DNA of 64,000 nucleotides from contig JAFIEK010000012.1 of assembly GCA_020832545.1 (NCBI GenBank), positions 1 through 64,000 of the forward strand. The letters run 5' to 3'. Shown here in pieces: positions 17,661 through 26,946 of the stretch. Position 1 is the stretch's first letter. Every line of letters begins with the position of its first letter. The notes below the pieces were generated by a model that was not told where the DNA came from, did no database searches, and saw only the letters and a program-made list of their open reading frames with translations. Source of the stretch: Pararhodobacter sp. (GTDB taxonomy: Bacteria > Pseudomonadota > Alphaproteobacteria > Rhodobacterales > Rhodobacteraceae). Position numbers and translations under genes: made by a program.

Positions 17661-18444
17661 TGATCTGCTGCGTCGTCTTTTGTCCCATGCGGTGGGCGGC
17701 CTTTGCCGCCGCGTGCCGCGACAGAAACCGGCTGCCGAATGCCATGATCGCGTTGATGCGACCGGCCACGACGCCGGACTTGCCCGCGAACAGGGCATCG
17801 AGCCCTATTCGGGCAACCTCTTCTGGGGCCAACATCGTGCGCCGCAGGCCGGGAGGGGTCTGAAAGCCCGAGGCCGCATTGAAGCCGGTATCCATCAGGC
17901 CGGGCGTCAGAACCGTGACAATAACCTTCGGCGCCAGCTCGACATGCACCGCCTCGCCGAACGACAGGGCATAGGCTTTGGCCGCGCCATAGGCGGCCAT
18001 GTTCGGGTTGGGCTGGAACGCGGACAAGCTGCCGACAATCATTATGTGGCCCTGACCACGCGCCCGCATCGCGCGACCAAACAATAAGGTCAGTTCGGTC
18101 ATGCTGATGACATCAAGCTGAAGCATCCCACGCAGCTGGTCAGGATCACTGTTAATCAGTGACCCCGTCATGCCGAAAGCCGCATTATTGATGAACACAT
18201 CCGGCACGACGCCGCGCGCGGTCAGCCGCTCATAGAGCATGGCCGCACTCCCCGGCTGTGAAAGGTCTGCTGGTTCAATAATCGCCGATATGCCATGCGC
18301 CGCGACCAACTCGCTGGCGATGCGCTCCATTTTTACCTGGTCGCGCGCGACCATCACCAGGTCATACCCACGCGCCGCAAGCTGACGGGCGATCTGCTCC
18401 CCCAACCCCCCGGAGGCGCCTGTTACTACAGCCAGTTTTCTCAT
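17653..18444 (-). CDS. Short-chain dehydrogenase/reductase
   Basis: NAD(P)-dependent oxidoreductase, classical SDR of 263 residues. Cofactor motif VVTGASGGLGEQIA at the N-terminus, NNAAFGM, catalytic Ser in IVGSLSAFQ and YGAAK. The start at 18444 has AAGGGA about 8 bases upstream; an earlier ATG adds seven residues. It is transcribed after the damaged SDR at 18492 with a 47-bp gap. Substrate unknown; the resemblance is to DltE/YqjQ-type SDRs, which rarely have an assigned substrate. Confidence 0.88.
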   Translation of the reverse strand: MRKLAVVTGASGGLGEQIARQLAARGYDLVMVARDQVKMERIASELVAAHGISAIIEPADLSQPGSAAMLYERLTARGVVPDVFINNAAFGMTGSLINSDPDQLRGMLQLDVISMTELTLLFGRAMRARGQGHIMIVGSLSAFQPNPNMAAYGAAKAYALSFGEAVHVELAPKVIVTVLTPGLMDTGFNAASGFQTPPGLRRTMLAPEEVARIGLDALFAGKSGVVAGRINAIMAFGSRFLSRHAAAKAAHRMGQKTTQQING

Positions 18445-18491
18445 ACCGTATCCCTTCATGACCACCGCTCAGCTCGCCAAAACCGGAAAAC

Positions 18492-19175
18492 TTATCGCAG
18501 ACCGGGAATGGTGATGCCGCCATCTATCAGGATGCTCTGCCCGGTCACGAATGCCGCCTGATCCGAGGCAAGCCATGCAACCGCCTCGGCAAGGTCGACG
18601 GGGCGCTCCAGCCGTTTGAGGGCCGCATGGTTCGCCAGCGCCTGCCGGAACTCCTCTGGCACGCCGGACCCATCGAACATCGGTGTTTCAATCACGCCGG
18701 GCGCCACGTTGTTGACGCGAATTCCGGCGCCACCGACCTCCAGTGCCAGAGCGCGGGTCATGGCATCCACCCCGGCCTTGTTTGCCGCATAGGCGCTGGT
18801 TCCCGCACCGGCTGCGCGCGCAACGAAGGATGAAGTGTTGATGATGGAGCCTTTGGTTTTTGAGGCCAGTATCGCCCGGATTTCCGCACGGGCCATCAGC
18901 CGGACACCGCGCAGACTGGTGACGATGATGGCGTCAAAATCCGATGTCTCCATCTGCGCGACCGGGCTCGCGGAACCAAGCGCCCCGGCGTTGTTGAACG
19001 CGACATCCGGCCTGCCGAAGAAGGCTATGATCTTGTCGACGGCGACATTGACCGCAGCCTCGTCCGCGACATCGGCCACGATTGAGATCGCGGTTCCACC
19101 AGTCTCACTGATGCCGCTGCCTGCGCGTGTCAGCAGTGCGACCTTGCCCTCTAACCGCCTGTTTCCCTCTGTCAT
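18492..19175 (-). pseudogene. SDR oxidoreductase with internal deletion in the cofactor fold
   Basis: The C-terminal two thirds is a normal classical SDR: FNNAGALGS, SSFVARAAGAGTSAYAANKA with Tyr and Lys of the active site, NNVAPGVIETPMF and GQSILIDGG. At the N-terminus LEGKVALLTRAGSGIS runs directly into ETGGTAISIVADVADE; in intact family members about 30 residues (first helix, second strand, start of the cofactor-specificity loop) lie between. The Gly motif is also altered (TRAGSGIS instead of TGxxxGIG). The product (227 aa) probably cannot bind NAD(P). It is divergent from a LysR gene that would normally control it. Confidence 0.6.
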
Positions 19176-19273
19176 GATCTCATCTTTGGTTTGCTGTCGA
19201 GAGGGTAGATAGCTGTTCAATATTGTTTTATAATCCGTTAGTTTTTCACGATACAGATGAAGATTGCTCATCA
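19176..19273. promoter_or_regulatory. Divergent control region of SDR and LysR genes
   Basis: A 98-bp AT-rich gap (ATTGTTTTATAATCC near 19222-19236) lies between the divergent SDR and LysR genes, the usual arrangement for a LysR regulator acting on its neighbour. I could not fix the T-N11-A site. Confidence 0.45.
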
Positions 19274-20164
19274 ATGCGCGGGGTCGAATACGCAGAGCTG
19301 GAGGCGTTTCTCGCCGTTGCCCGGGAAGGCAGCTTCCGGAGGGCAGCGGTGGTATTGACGGTTTCGCCGTCGGCGATCAGCCATACCATCCGAGCACTGG
19401 AAGACCGGCTGAGGGTCCGCCTTTTCCACCGCACCACGCGCAGCGTGTCGTTGACGCAAGAAGGGGCCGTGCTGCGCGACCGGATCGCGCCTGCCTTCGA
19501 GAGTATCGCGTATTCGGTGGCGCAGACCGCCAGCCAAGCGCGCATGCCGACCGGCACAGTGCGACTGACGACACCGCGGGTGGCGTCGCAGATGGTTCTG
19601 GCGCATCACCTGCCCTCGTTCCTGCGGCGCTATCCCGAAATCCGGGTTGAAGTGGACGTGAACGACAACCTCATTGATGCTGTCGCAGAAGGGTTCGATG
19701 CGGGTATCCGGCTGGGCGAAGCCTTGCGGAGCGATATGGAAAGCCTGCCCATCTCACCGCCGCTGCGCGGGATCGTCGTGGCCTCGCCAGACTATCTTTC
19801 CAGCCATGCCAAACCGGATACCCCGGCAGATTTGCGCCGCCACAGGTTGCTCAATTTCCGTCTGTCCGGGGGCAGGTTGCTGCCATGGGAGTTTCAGCGC
19901 GGCGACGAGACTATTGTGCTGAGCGAGGTCGGACCCCTTGCCAGCAGCGATGCGGATTTGCTGATTGAGGCCGCTGTGGAAGGGTGCGGCATCGCCATCG
20001 TGACCGAGGGCACCATTGAGCACCATCTTCAATCCGGTCAGCTGGTTCCCTTGTTGGAAGAATGGTCCGAGCCCTACCCCGGCTGGCATATCTATTACCC
20101 CAAGGGACGTTTGCTGCCGCCCGCACTTAAGCTGTTATGCAGCCATCTGAGCGTGACCTCATAG
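19274..20164 (+). CDS. LysR family transcriptional regulator
   Basis: N-terminal winged HTH: MRGVEYAELEAFLAVAREGS, FRRAAVVLTVSPSAISHTIR, LEDRLRVRLFHRTTRSVSLT. The C-terminal effector domain follows (VRLTTPRVASQMVLAHHLPS, GFDAGIRLGEALRSDM). It resembles the AaeR/DsdC-like group with a 296-residue length. The ATG at 19274 is preferred over one 51 bases upstream because it matches family N-termini. It probably regulates the divergent SDR genes, one of which appears broken. Confidence 0.9.
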   Translation: MRGVEYAELEAFLAVAREGSFRRAAVVLTVSPSAISHTIRALEDRLRVRLFHRTTRSVSLTQEGAVLRDRIAPAFESIAYSVAQTASQARMPTGTVRLTTPRVASQMVLAHHLPSFLRRYPEIRVEVDVNDNLIDAVAEGFDAGIRLGEALRSDMESLPISPPLRGIVVASPDYLSSHAKPDTPADLRRHRLLNFRLSGGRLLPWEFQRGDETIVLSEVGPLASSDADLLIEAAVEGCGIAIVTEGTIEHHLQSGQLVPLLEEWSEPYPGWHIYYPKGRLLPPALKLLCSHLSVTS

Positions 20165-20254
20165 GTAACAGTCATTGGATGCATCGATGCCAAGCCAGCG
20201 CCTGCGGTTGTACGCTCTCTCCCACGGCCCGCGACCTGACCCCGTCCGCCCCTC

Positions 20255-21538
20255 TCAGAACCCGCTCGCGCGCGGCAGCCAGGTGGAAATGGCCGGAACG
20301 AAAGTAAGGAACATTAGCACCACGATATTGGTCAGAAAGAACGGCGGCAGTTCGCGGATCAGGGCGGTGGGTTTAAGCTTCACCGCCGCCGAGACCACGA
20401 ATAACAGACTGCCCACCGGTGGAGTCGTCAACCCGATCGTCAGGTTGACGATCACCACGATGGCGAAATGGATCGGGTCTATCCCCAGTGCGAAAGCCAC
20501 CGGCGCAAGGATCGGCACCAGAATCATCACGCCCGGCAGCGGGTCCAGAAACAGACCGAACAGCAACAAAAGAACGTTGATGGCCAGCAAGAACAGGATC
20601 GGGCTGAGGTTCAGCGCCACGATCCAGTCAGCAAAGGCCTGCGGCACACCCTCGATGATCAGCATCCATGCAAATGCGCGCGCGCCTGCCAGAATCAACA
20701 GCACCGCCGCGCTGACCATCGCCGCGCGCAACAGGATTGTGGGCAGGTCGCGCAGCTTGAGTGTGCGATAGACAAACATACCGCAGAGCAGCGCATAGGC
20801 CACCGCCATGACCGAGGCCTCGGTCGGCGTGAAGATACCGCCGCGAATGCCGCCGATGATCAGAGCGATCAACCCCAGCGCGGGCAGAGCATAAAGCGTG
20901 GCGCGCCCGCGGTCGGCCCAGCCCGCGCGTGGCTCTGACCCGATAAGGCCGCGGCGGCGGCTCATCCACCAGTTCGCGCCCAGCATCGCCCCGGCGATGC
21001 ACAGGCCCGGCAGGATGCCCGCCATGAACAGCGCCACAACCGACACGCGCTCATCCTGCATGGCGTAGATGATCATGATGATCGAGGGCGGGATGATCGG
21101 CCCCACCACCGCTGCCGAGACGGTCAGCGCCCCGGCATAGGCGCGCGGGTAGCCGCCCTGCTCCATCATGCGGATCATCATTGCCCCTGGCCCCGCCGCA
21201 TCGGCCAGCGCCGAGCCCGAGATACCCGCGAACATGGTCGATGACACCACATTGGCATAACCCAGACCGCCGCGCAGATGGCCCATGAAGCGCACCGTCA
21301 TTCTGAGCAGCGCATGGGTCATCGCCCCACCGGTCATCAACTCTGCCGCCAGAATGAAGAACGGCACCGCCAGAAGGGGGAAGCTGTCGATGCCCGAGAA
21401 CATTTCTTTCACAATCACGATCGCCGGGTAGCGTGAGCCCAGCGAGAGCGCGATGAAGGCGGCGATGGCGATGGAAAAGGCCACCGGCACGCCCAGCACC
21501 AGCAGCAGGAAAAGCGCCGCGAACAAGATCTCAGCCAT
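20255..21538 (-). CDS. TRAP transporter large permease (DctM)
   Basis: Large membrane subunit of a sodium-driven TRAP uptake system, 427 residues with about 12 hydrophobic segments. Family motifs: GVPVAFSIAIAAFIAL, GGLGYANVVSSTMFAGISGS, PPSIIMIIYA, and a C-terminal TPPVGSLLFV. Start set at the ATG at 21538 (MAEILFAALF); it overlaps the small-permease gene by 8 bases. It converges on the LysR gene with a 90-bp gap. Confidence 0.93.
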   Translation of the reverse strand: MAEILFAALFLLLVLGVPVAFSIAIAAFIALSLGSRYPAIVIVKEMFSGIDSFPLLAVPFFILAAELMTGGAMTHALLRMTVRFMGHLRGGLGYANVVSSTMFAGISGSALADAAGPGAMMIRMMEQGGYPRAYAGALTVSAAVVGPIIPPSIIMIIYAMQDERVSVVALFMAGILPGLCIAGAMLGANWWMSRRRGLIGSEPRAGWADRGRATLYALPALGLIALIIGGIRGGIFTPTEASVMAVAYALLCGMFVYRTLKLRDLPTILLRAAMVSAAVLLILAGARAFAWMLIIEGVPQAFADWIVALNLSPILFLLAINVLLLLFGLFLDPLPGVMILVPILAPVAFALGIDPIHFAIVVIVNLTIGLTTPPVGSLLFVVSAAVKLKPTALIRELPPFFLTNIVVLMFLTFVPAISTWLPRASGF

Positions 21539-22052
21539 GCTGGCCCCCGCTTGCCGCGCCCTCATCCTCGCCCGCGTGTTCACCTGACCGGATAAAGCGC
21601 GGTGCAATCAGCAGAAGATGGGCCATCAAAAGTGAAAACCCCACCGGCATGGCGAGGTAGATATACCAGTAGGACACGCGCGTTGCCGGGGTCAGCTGGC
21701 GGCCCATCCGGTTCATGTATTGCTGCCCGACCCAGACCATGTAGGCGAAAAAGCCCAGAAGCAGCAGCACGATGGCGGCCCTGAGCGCCATGCGCACCCG
21801 ATTGGGCAGAAGGTCATGCAGATTGGTGATCGCCACATGCCCGCCCTGACGCAGCACCAGCCCGGCAGCCAGAAAGGTCATCCAGATCATCAGGTAGCGC
21901 GCCACTTCGTCGGCCCAGGGGATCGACTGGCCAGAGAGATAACGCAGGCTGACATTGGTAAAAACCACGCCCGACATGGCCACCATGCACAGGATCACGA
22001 CCCAGGCATTGAGGGCGACAAACGCGCGTTCGGCTTTGCGGAAAAACGACAT
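21531..22052 (-). CDS. TRAP transporter small permease (DctQ)
   Basis: Four-helix small subunit, 173 residues. Diagnostic FTNVSLRYLSGQSIPWADEV and RYLMIWMTFLAAGLVLRQGG (Trp/Asp/Glu region) are present. It sits between the binding protein and the large permease in a P-Q-M operon. The C-terminus extends past the last helix with an acidic tail. Confidence 0.92.
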   Translation of the reverse strand: MSFFRKAERAFVALNAWVVILCMVAMSGVVFTNVSLRYLSGQSIPWADEVARYLMIWMTFLAAGLVLRQGGHVAITNLHDLLPNRVRMALRAAIVLLLLGFFAYMVWVGQQYMNRMGRQLTPATRVSYWYIYLAMPVGFSLLMAHLLLIAPRFIRSGEHAGEDEGAASGGQHG

Positions 22053-22125
22053 GTGGCGCGGGTCCGGCGGTGGGCCCCGGCGGCGAACCGCCGGGGCAGG
22101 TGTCAGGCGAAGATCATGCGCCTGA

Positions 22126-23106
22126 TCACTCGGTGGCGATGATCGCGTCGATCAGGTCACGGTCATAGGTGGTGTAGTATTCCTCATAGGCCGGGGCCAG
22201 CGCCTCCTGGAATGCCGCACGGTCCTCGGCCGAAAGCTCGGCCACGTCCATGCCCCGCTCGCGCAGGGTCTCCAGCCCGCTTTCCTCGACATTGTCGACG
22301 AAACCGCGCATCGCCACCACCGCTTCAGCTGCGGCTTCGCGGAAGATCTGCTGATCTTCCTCGCTCATCCCCTCCCAGACCATGGGCGACACCAGCAGCA
22401 TCGCGGGCGAATAGACATGGCCCGAGATGGTCAGATACTGCTGAACATCGTTCAGGCTGGCCGAGACAATCACCGAGAGCGGGTTTTCCTGCCCGTCGAT
22501 CGTGCCTTGCTGCAACGCACCGATCACTTCGGGCCAGGCCATCGGCGTGGGGGCCGCCCCGAGCGTCTGGAAGGCGGTCAGGTGGATGGGGTTTTCCATC
22601 GTGCGCAAGCGCATGCCAGAGATGTCACCGGGGTTGCCGATCTGGTTGCGGTTGTTGGTAATGTGGCGGAACCCCTGCTCGCCCCAAGCCAGCGCGACAA
22701 GGCCTTCGGCATCAAACATTTCCAGAATGTCCTGGCCAATGGGGCCATCCAGCACGCGGCGCGCATGGCCAAGGTCACGGAACAGGAAGGGGATGTCGAA
22801 CACCCCGGTCTCGGCCACGAAATTGGCCAGCGTGCCCGATGACACGATGGTCGCCTCGACAGTGCCAAGCTGCACACCCTCGATCACTTCGCGCTCACCG
22901 CCCAGACCGGACGAGGGGAAATGACGGAAGGTAAAGCGGCCGTCGGTGCGCTCTTCCACGACCTCCTGCCAGCGTTCGGCGGCGACGCCGTAATGCGAAT
23001 CCGGGGCCAGCGCATAGCCGATCTTGATTTCGGTCTGCGCCACAAGCGGGGTTGCGACAAGGGCACTGAGAATGGCACCTGCGAGAGCGGTTTTCTGTAC
23101 AGTCAT
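22126..23106 (-). CDS. TRAP transporter substrate-binding protein (DctP)
   Basis: Periplasmic DctP-family receptor, 326 residues, with a signal peptide ending near ATPLVAQ. Typical segments: IKIGYALAPDSHYGVAAERW, FPSSGLGGEREVIEGVQLG and the ligand-arginine region GMRLRTMENPIH (Arg near residue 160 salt-bridges a carboxylate in this family). A strong AAAGGAGG precedes the ATG. The substrate is probably an organic acid; sugar acids or C4-dicarboxylates are common for this branch, but it cannot be decided here. Confidence 0.92.
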   Translation of the reverse strand: MTVQKTALAGAILSALVATPLVAQTEIKIGYALAPDSHYGVAAERWQEVVEERTDGRFTFRHFPSSGLGGEREVIEGVQLGTVEATIVSSGTLANFVAETGVFDIPFLFRDLGHARRVLDGPIGQDILEMFDAEGLVALAWGEQGFRHITNNRNQIGNPGDISGMRLRTMENPIHLTAFQTLGAAPTPMAWPEVIGALQQGTIDGQENPLSVIVSASLNDVQQYLTISGHVYSPAMLLVSPMVWEGMSEEDQQIFREAAAEAVVAMRGFVDNVEESGLETLRERGMDVAELSAEDRAAFQEALAPAYEEYYTTYDRDLIDAIIATE

Positions 23107-23331
23107 CTGAAATTCTCCTCCTTTGGGTGTCCGCTGCCTGGCGGCTGGCGCTGCGGTTGCGGACAGTTCGCATGAATAGGGCCGATGGGGGTGGGTGAGT
23201 CAACGCATAATCGTGTCGCAGGCGGTGCGCGAAGGGCGGGTTTTCCTGCCCGGTGTCACCTGTCATAATGCCCCAATGATGCGCACACGCAGCAATCCTT
23301 CCCGTCAACACCGCTCCTGAATGAGGCTCAA

Positions 23332-25155
23332 TTGATCACTCCCCTTGCGATGGTTCTGGGCCTTCTGGTCGCGGCGGTGGTGATGTTTGCGCTCAACCGT
23401 CCGCGCATGGACGTGGTGGCCGTGATCATGATGGTCGCCCTGCCGATGACCGGCGTGATCACCATGTCCGAGGCGCTGGTGGGGCTGTCGGACCCAAATA
23501 TCGTGCTGATTGCGGCGCTCTTTGTGATTGGCGAGGCGCTGGTGCGCACCGGCGTCGCGCAGCGACTGGGTGACTGGCTGACGGCGCGCGCCGGGGCCAG
23601 TGAGGCGAAGCTGATCTTTCTGCTGATGGTGATCGTGGCGGGCGTGGGCTCGTTCATGTCGTCAACCGGGGTGGTGGCCATTTTCATCCCCATCGTATTG
23701 CGCATTGCCCGCAAGGCGCGGATTCCGGCGGGGCGGCTGATGATGCCCTTGTCCATGGCCGCGCTGATCAGCGGCATGATGACCCTCGTGGCCACCGCGC
23801 CCAATCTGGTGGTGCATTCCGAACTGATGCGGCAGGGGCATGAGGGGTTCGGCTTTTTCGCCTTTACCCCCTTTGGCGTGCCGATTCTGGTGCTGGCGAT
23901 CCTGTATATGCTGGTGGCGCGCCGGTTTCTGGCCCCCGGCCCCGCGCCTGAACTGCCCGACCGAGCGGCACTGGCCAACTGGGTGGAAGACTATCATCTG
24001 GCCGGGCGCGAACACCGGTTGCGGCTGCGCCCGGCCTCGGGGCTGGCAGGCAAACGGCTGGATGCGCTGGACCTGCGCGCCAGTGCCGGGATCAACATCA
24101 TCGCCATCGAGCGCGGCTCGCGCTTTCGCCGAAATCTGATCCATCCGCGCGCCGAGACGGTGCTGGAGGGCGGTGACATTCTGCTGATCGACCAGCGCGC
24201 CGAAAGCTTTGACCTGGAGGGCTTTGCGCGCACCCATGATCTGGTGGAGCTACCGGTCTCTGGCCAGTGGTTCACAGATACAGCGCAGGAAATCGGCATG
24301 GCGCAGATCCTTGTGCCGCCAAACTCGCGCCTGATCGGGCAGACGCTGACCGGGGCGCGCTTCCGGTCCACGCATGATCTGGCGGTGATCGGCATGAAGC
24401 ACGGCACCAGACCGGTGGCCGACGGGGTGATTGATGAACCGCTGCGCGCGGGTGATACGCTTCTGACCGTCGGCCCGTGGCGCGCGATCCGCAAGCTGAC
24501 GGACGAGCGGCGCGACCTGCTGCTGCTGGACCTGCCCGCCGAGGCTGATGAGGCGGTGCCCGCCCGCCACCGCGCGCCGCTGGCGGTGGGGGTGCTGGCG
24601 CTGGTGGTGGTGCTGATGGTCTGGGGGGTGGTGCCGAATGTTCAGGCGGCGCTCTTTGGTTGCCTGTTGCTGGGGCTCTTTCGCTGTATCGACATGGCCG
24701 GGGCTTATCGCTCGATCCACTGGCAGAGCCTGATCCTGATCGTTGGCATGTTGCCGTTCTCGCTGGCGCTGCAACGCACCGGCGGGGTGGAAATCGCGGC
24801 GCAGGCGCTTCTGGATGCGCTGGACGGTGCCTCGCCGCGTATGGTGCTGGCGGCGATCTTTGCAACCACGGCGGCGCTGAGCCTCTTTATTTCCAATACC
24901 GCAACGGCGGTTCTGATGGCCCCCGTGGCGCTGGCCGTGGCAGCCGCGCTTGGCGCCTCGCCCTACCCGTTCGCGATGACCGTGGCGCTGGCGGCTTCGG
25001 CGGCCTTCATGACCCCGGTCTCGTCGCCGGTGAACACACTGGTGGTGGGGCCGGGGAACTACCGATTCATCGATTTCCTGCGCATCGGCGTGCCCTTCGC
25101 GCTGGTGGCGCTGGTGGCCTGCGTGGCGCTGGTGCCGATGGTGCTGCCGTTCTGA
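23332..25155 (+). CDS. SLC13-type permease with two RCK_C (TrkA-C) domains
   Basis: Integral membrane transporter, 607 residues. Two halves of hydrophobic segments (roughly residues 1-200 and 420-607) flank a soluble region with two TrkA-C domains (about 220-390, e.g. SAGINIIAIERGSR and THDLAVIGMKHGTR). This layout is found in DASS/SLC13 carriers for sulfate, citrate or dicarboxylates. The start is a TTG with GAGG 5 bases upstream; no ATG is available until 23350. It diverges from the TRAP operon and converges on the metallophosphoesterase gene. Substrate unknown. Confidence 0.88.
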   Translation: MITPLAMVLGLLVAAVVMFALNRPRMDVVAVIMMVALPMTGVITMSEALVGLSDPNIVLIAALFVIGEALVRTGVAQRLGDWLTARAGASEAKLIFLLMVIVAGVGSFMSSTGVVAIFIPIVLRIARKARIPAGRLMMPLSMAALISGMMTLVATAPNLVVHSELMRQGHEGFGFFAFTPFGVPILVLAILYMLVARRFLAPGPAPELPDRAALANWVEDYHLAGREHRLRLRPASGLAGKRLDALDLRASAGINIIAIERGSRFRRNLIHPRAETVLEGGDILLIDQRAESFDLEGFARTHDLVELPVSGQWFTDTAQEIGMAQILVPPNSRLIGQTLTGARFRSTHDLAVIGMKHGTRPVADGVIDEPLRAGDTLLTVGPWRAIRKLTDERRDLLLLDLPAEADEAVPARHRAPLAVGVLALVVVLMVWGVVPNVQAALFGCLLLGLFRCIDMAGAYRSIHWQSLILIVGMLPFSLALQRTGGVEIAAQALLDALDGASPRMVLAAIFATTAALSLFISNTATAVLMAPVALAVAAALGASPYPFAMTVALAASAAFMTPVSSPVNTLVVGPGNYRFIDFLRIGVPFALVALVACVALVPMVLPF

Positions 25156-25156
25156 A

Positions 25157-25171
25157 AACCGGTGCCCGGTT
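25157..25171. terminator. Short hairpin between convergent genes
   Basis: AACCGG-TGC-CCGGTT forms a 6-bp stem in the 15-bp gap between two convergent stops. There is no T run; it may mark transcript ends in both directions. Confidence 0.3.
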
Positions 25172-26946
25172 CACCGCGCCCCACCCGCGCGGGCCGCCAG
25201 TGCCAGCCCCGCCGGACGGGGATTGAACTGGCCATCGTAAAGACCGTTGCGCGGGTAATAGCCGCGATCAAGGTCTTCCAGCGTGTCCAGAATAACCACC
25301 GGGCGCGCCGGATGGGCCTGTGCCGCGCGCAGTGCCGCCAACACCCGCCGCTTGATCGCCGCATCGTCATTCATGATCCGCGCGGGGTTGGCATCGCACA
25401 GAGTCAGATAGATCACCATCACCCCGCCTTCGGGCAGGGCACCGATCACCGCCTCGGGGTCATCATCCGGGGCGATGCGGAACACCACGCCATCGGCCCC
25501 GGCCCCACGCACCTCTGCCAGAAGCGCGGTATCGCCCGCGGTGAACCCATGGCCGATGAAATGCGAGAACGCCGCGCCGCTGCCTTGCACATCCGCTGAT
25601 GTCCAGAGTTTGGAGGCGATGAGCGCCACTCCTGCCAACTCGGACAGGTCCCGCCAGTCACTGATCAGGCCGGGCAGCCGATCTGCGCGGGCAATGACCT
25701 CGATCCGGGCGAGCGCCTCGGGCAGGTCCGCCACGACCGCGCGGGCCTCGGCATCGGGCGGGCCAAAGGCGAAGGGCTGAAACCGGTGCCCCATGCGCGC
25801 CAGATCCCTGATGCGCGCGCGGCTTGCGGGGTTGACCAGATCATCGAGCGGCACGCGCAGATCGCGCAAACCGGCCTCTTGCAATGCGGTGATCAGGTAA
25901 TCATTGCGCGCGGCCTTGCGGCGAAATTCATCGACCACGCCAGTATACGGTATGATCCGCGGCTCGGCCCAGCCTTGCCGCAGGTCCACGCCGATCTCGC
26001 CTTCCGCGCGGCCCGGTCTTGCAGGCAGCGGGCTTGCAGGTAACGACGCGATGGGCGGCGCAGCCTCGCCCTCGCGCAGGCAGGCCCCATGACTGCGGCG
26101 CAGGCGCAGTGCGTAACCATCGGAAAAGACATCGACCAGATAATACCCCAGCTTGGCGGCATCATTGCGCCCGTGTTCCTGCCAGTCGCGCGGCGGGGTC
26201 TTGAACAGGTGGCTGTAGTCCAGCCGCATCGCCGACAGCGCCGGGATCACATGCTGCATCGGCCCGCCGTGTGCGAGCGGGGTGTGGAAGATCGTATGCA
26301 CATGCGCGGCAAACACTGCCTCTACCCCGTGTTCGACCAACAGCGCGCGCAGCCGTTCGCGAGGTGCGGGGGCGAGGTTGTCATAATGCTCAGGCTCACC
26401 GGCATCAGTCAGAAACAACGGGTAATGGGTGAGAAAGAACACCCGTTTTCCCCGGTTGGCCGCCAGTTCGCCCTCCAGCCACGCCCATTGTTCGGCGTCC
26501 TGCGGCAGGTCGGCGCCAAGGATCGGACTGGCATGCAGGATGAACCGGCACCCCGCATGGTCAAATGCCTGCCAGAGGGGGCCAAAGGTACCGACATAGG
26601 CATCAAGAAAGGGCGCGGTGACGGGGTGGGCGGGCATCCAGTCCACCGGTTTGTCGCCAAGATCGTGGTTGCCGGGCAGGCAGTGAAGCGGCGGTTGCAG
26701 ACCGGCAATCATGGCATGATAGCGCGCAGCGGCGGCGGCGTATCCGGGCTGGGTGGGGATGGGGTGCACCATATCGCCCAGATGCACCACAAAGGCCGGC
26801 GCATCGGCATTGAGCGCGGCCACCGCCCAGCGGGCGCGGTCATTGGCCAGCCGGTTCGCGGGCCAGGGTGAGCCGCTGATACCGTCCTCTGGGTTGATAT
26901 GGGTGTCGGCGATGACGGCGAAGGTGAAAAGCGGTGTTCTGGTCAT
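25171..26946 (-). CDS. Metallophosphoesterase with uncharacterised C-terminal domain
   Basis: Residues 1-270 are a calcineurin-like phosphoesterase: ADTHIN (motif I), HLGDMV, LPGNHDLG, THYPLF and AAHVHTIF supply the dinuclear metal ligands. This part resembles cyclic nucleotide phosphodiesterase CpdA-like enzymes. Residues 330-591 form a second domain without a motif I recognise; repeated hydrophobic strands and helices (VFRIAPDDDPEAVIGALPEG, VMVIYLTLCDANPARI) suggest a TIM-barrel-like fold. It is the last gene of the catabolic operon, starting directly at the preceding stop. Its role beside carboxylic acid genes is unclear. Confidence 0.8.
   Translation of the reverse strand: MTRTPLFTFAVIADTHINPEDGISGSPWPANRLANDRARWAVAALNADAPAFVVHLGDMVHPIPTQPGYAAAAARYHAMIAGLQPPLHCLPGNHDLGDKPVDWMPAHPVTAPFLDAYVGTFGPLWQAFDHAGCRFILHASPILGADLPQDAEQWAWLEGELAANRGKRVFFLTHYPLFLTDAGEPEHYDNLAPAPRERLRALLVEHGVEAVFAAHVHTIFHTPLAHGGPMQHVIPALSAMRLDYSHLFKTPPRDWQEHGRNDAAKLGYYLVDVFSDGYALRLRRSHGACLREGEAAPPIASLPASPLPARPGRAEGEIGVDLRQGWAEPRIIPYTGVVDEFRRKAARNDYLITALQEAGLRDLRVPLDDLVNPASRARIRDLARMGHRFQPFAFGPPDAEARAVVADLPEALARIEVIARADRLPGLISDWRDLSELAGVALIASKLWTSADVQGSGAAFSHFIGHGFTAGDTALLAEVRGAGADGVVFRIAPDDDPEAVIGALPEGGVMVIYLTLCDANPARIMNDDAAIKRRVLAALRAAQAHPARPVVILDTLEDLDRGYYPRNGLYDGQFNPRPAGLALAARAGGAR

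Noticed and set aside
16952-20164. Integrated element bounded by a duplicated tRNA-Glu 3' end
   Set aside because: No second copy of the tRNA end and no integrase gene were found in the following 3 kb.
20175-20193. Near-palindrome TTGGATGCATCGATGCCAA between LysR and TRAP genes
   Set aside because: Short, without a T run or link to a divergent promoter; it lies between convergent genes and could be chance.
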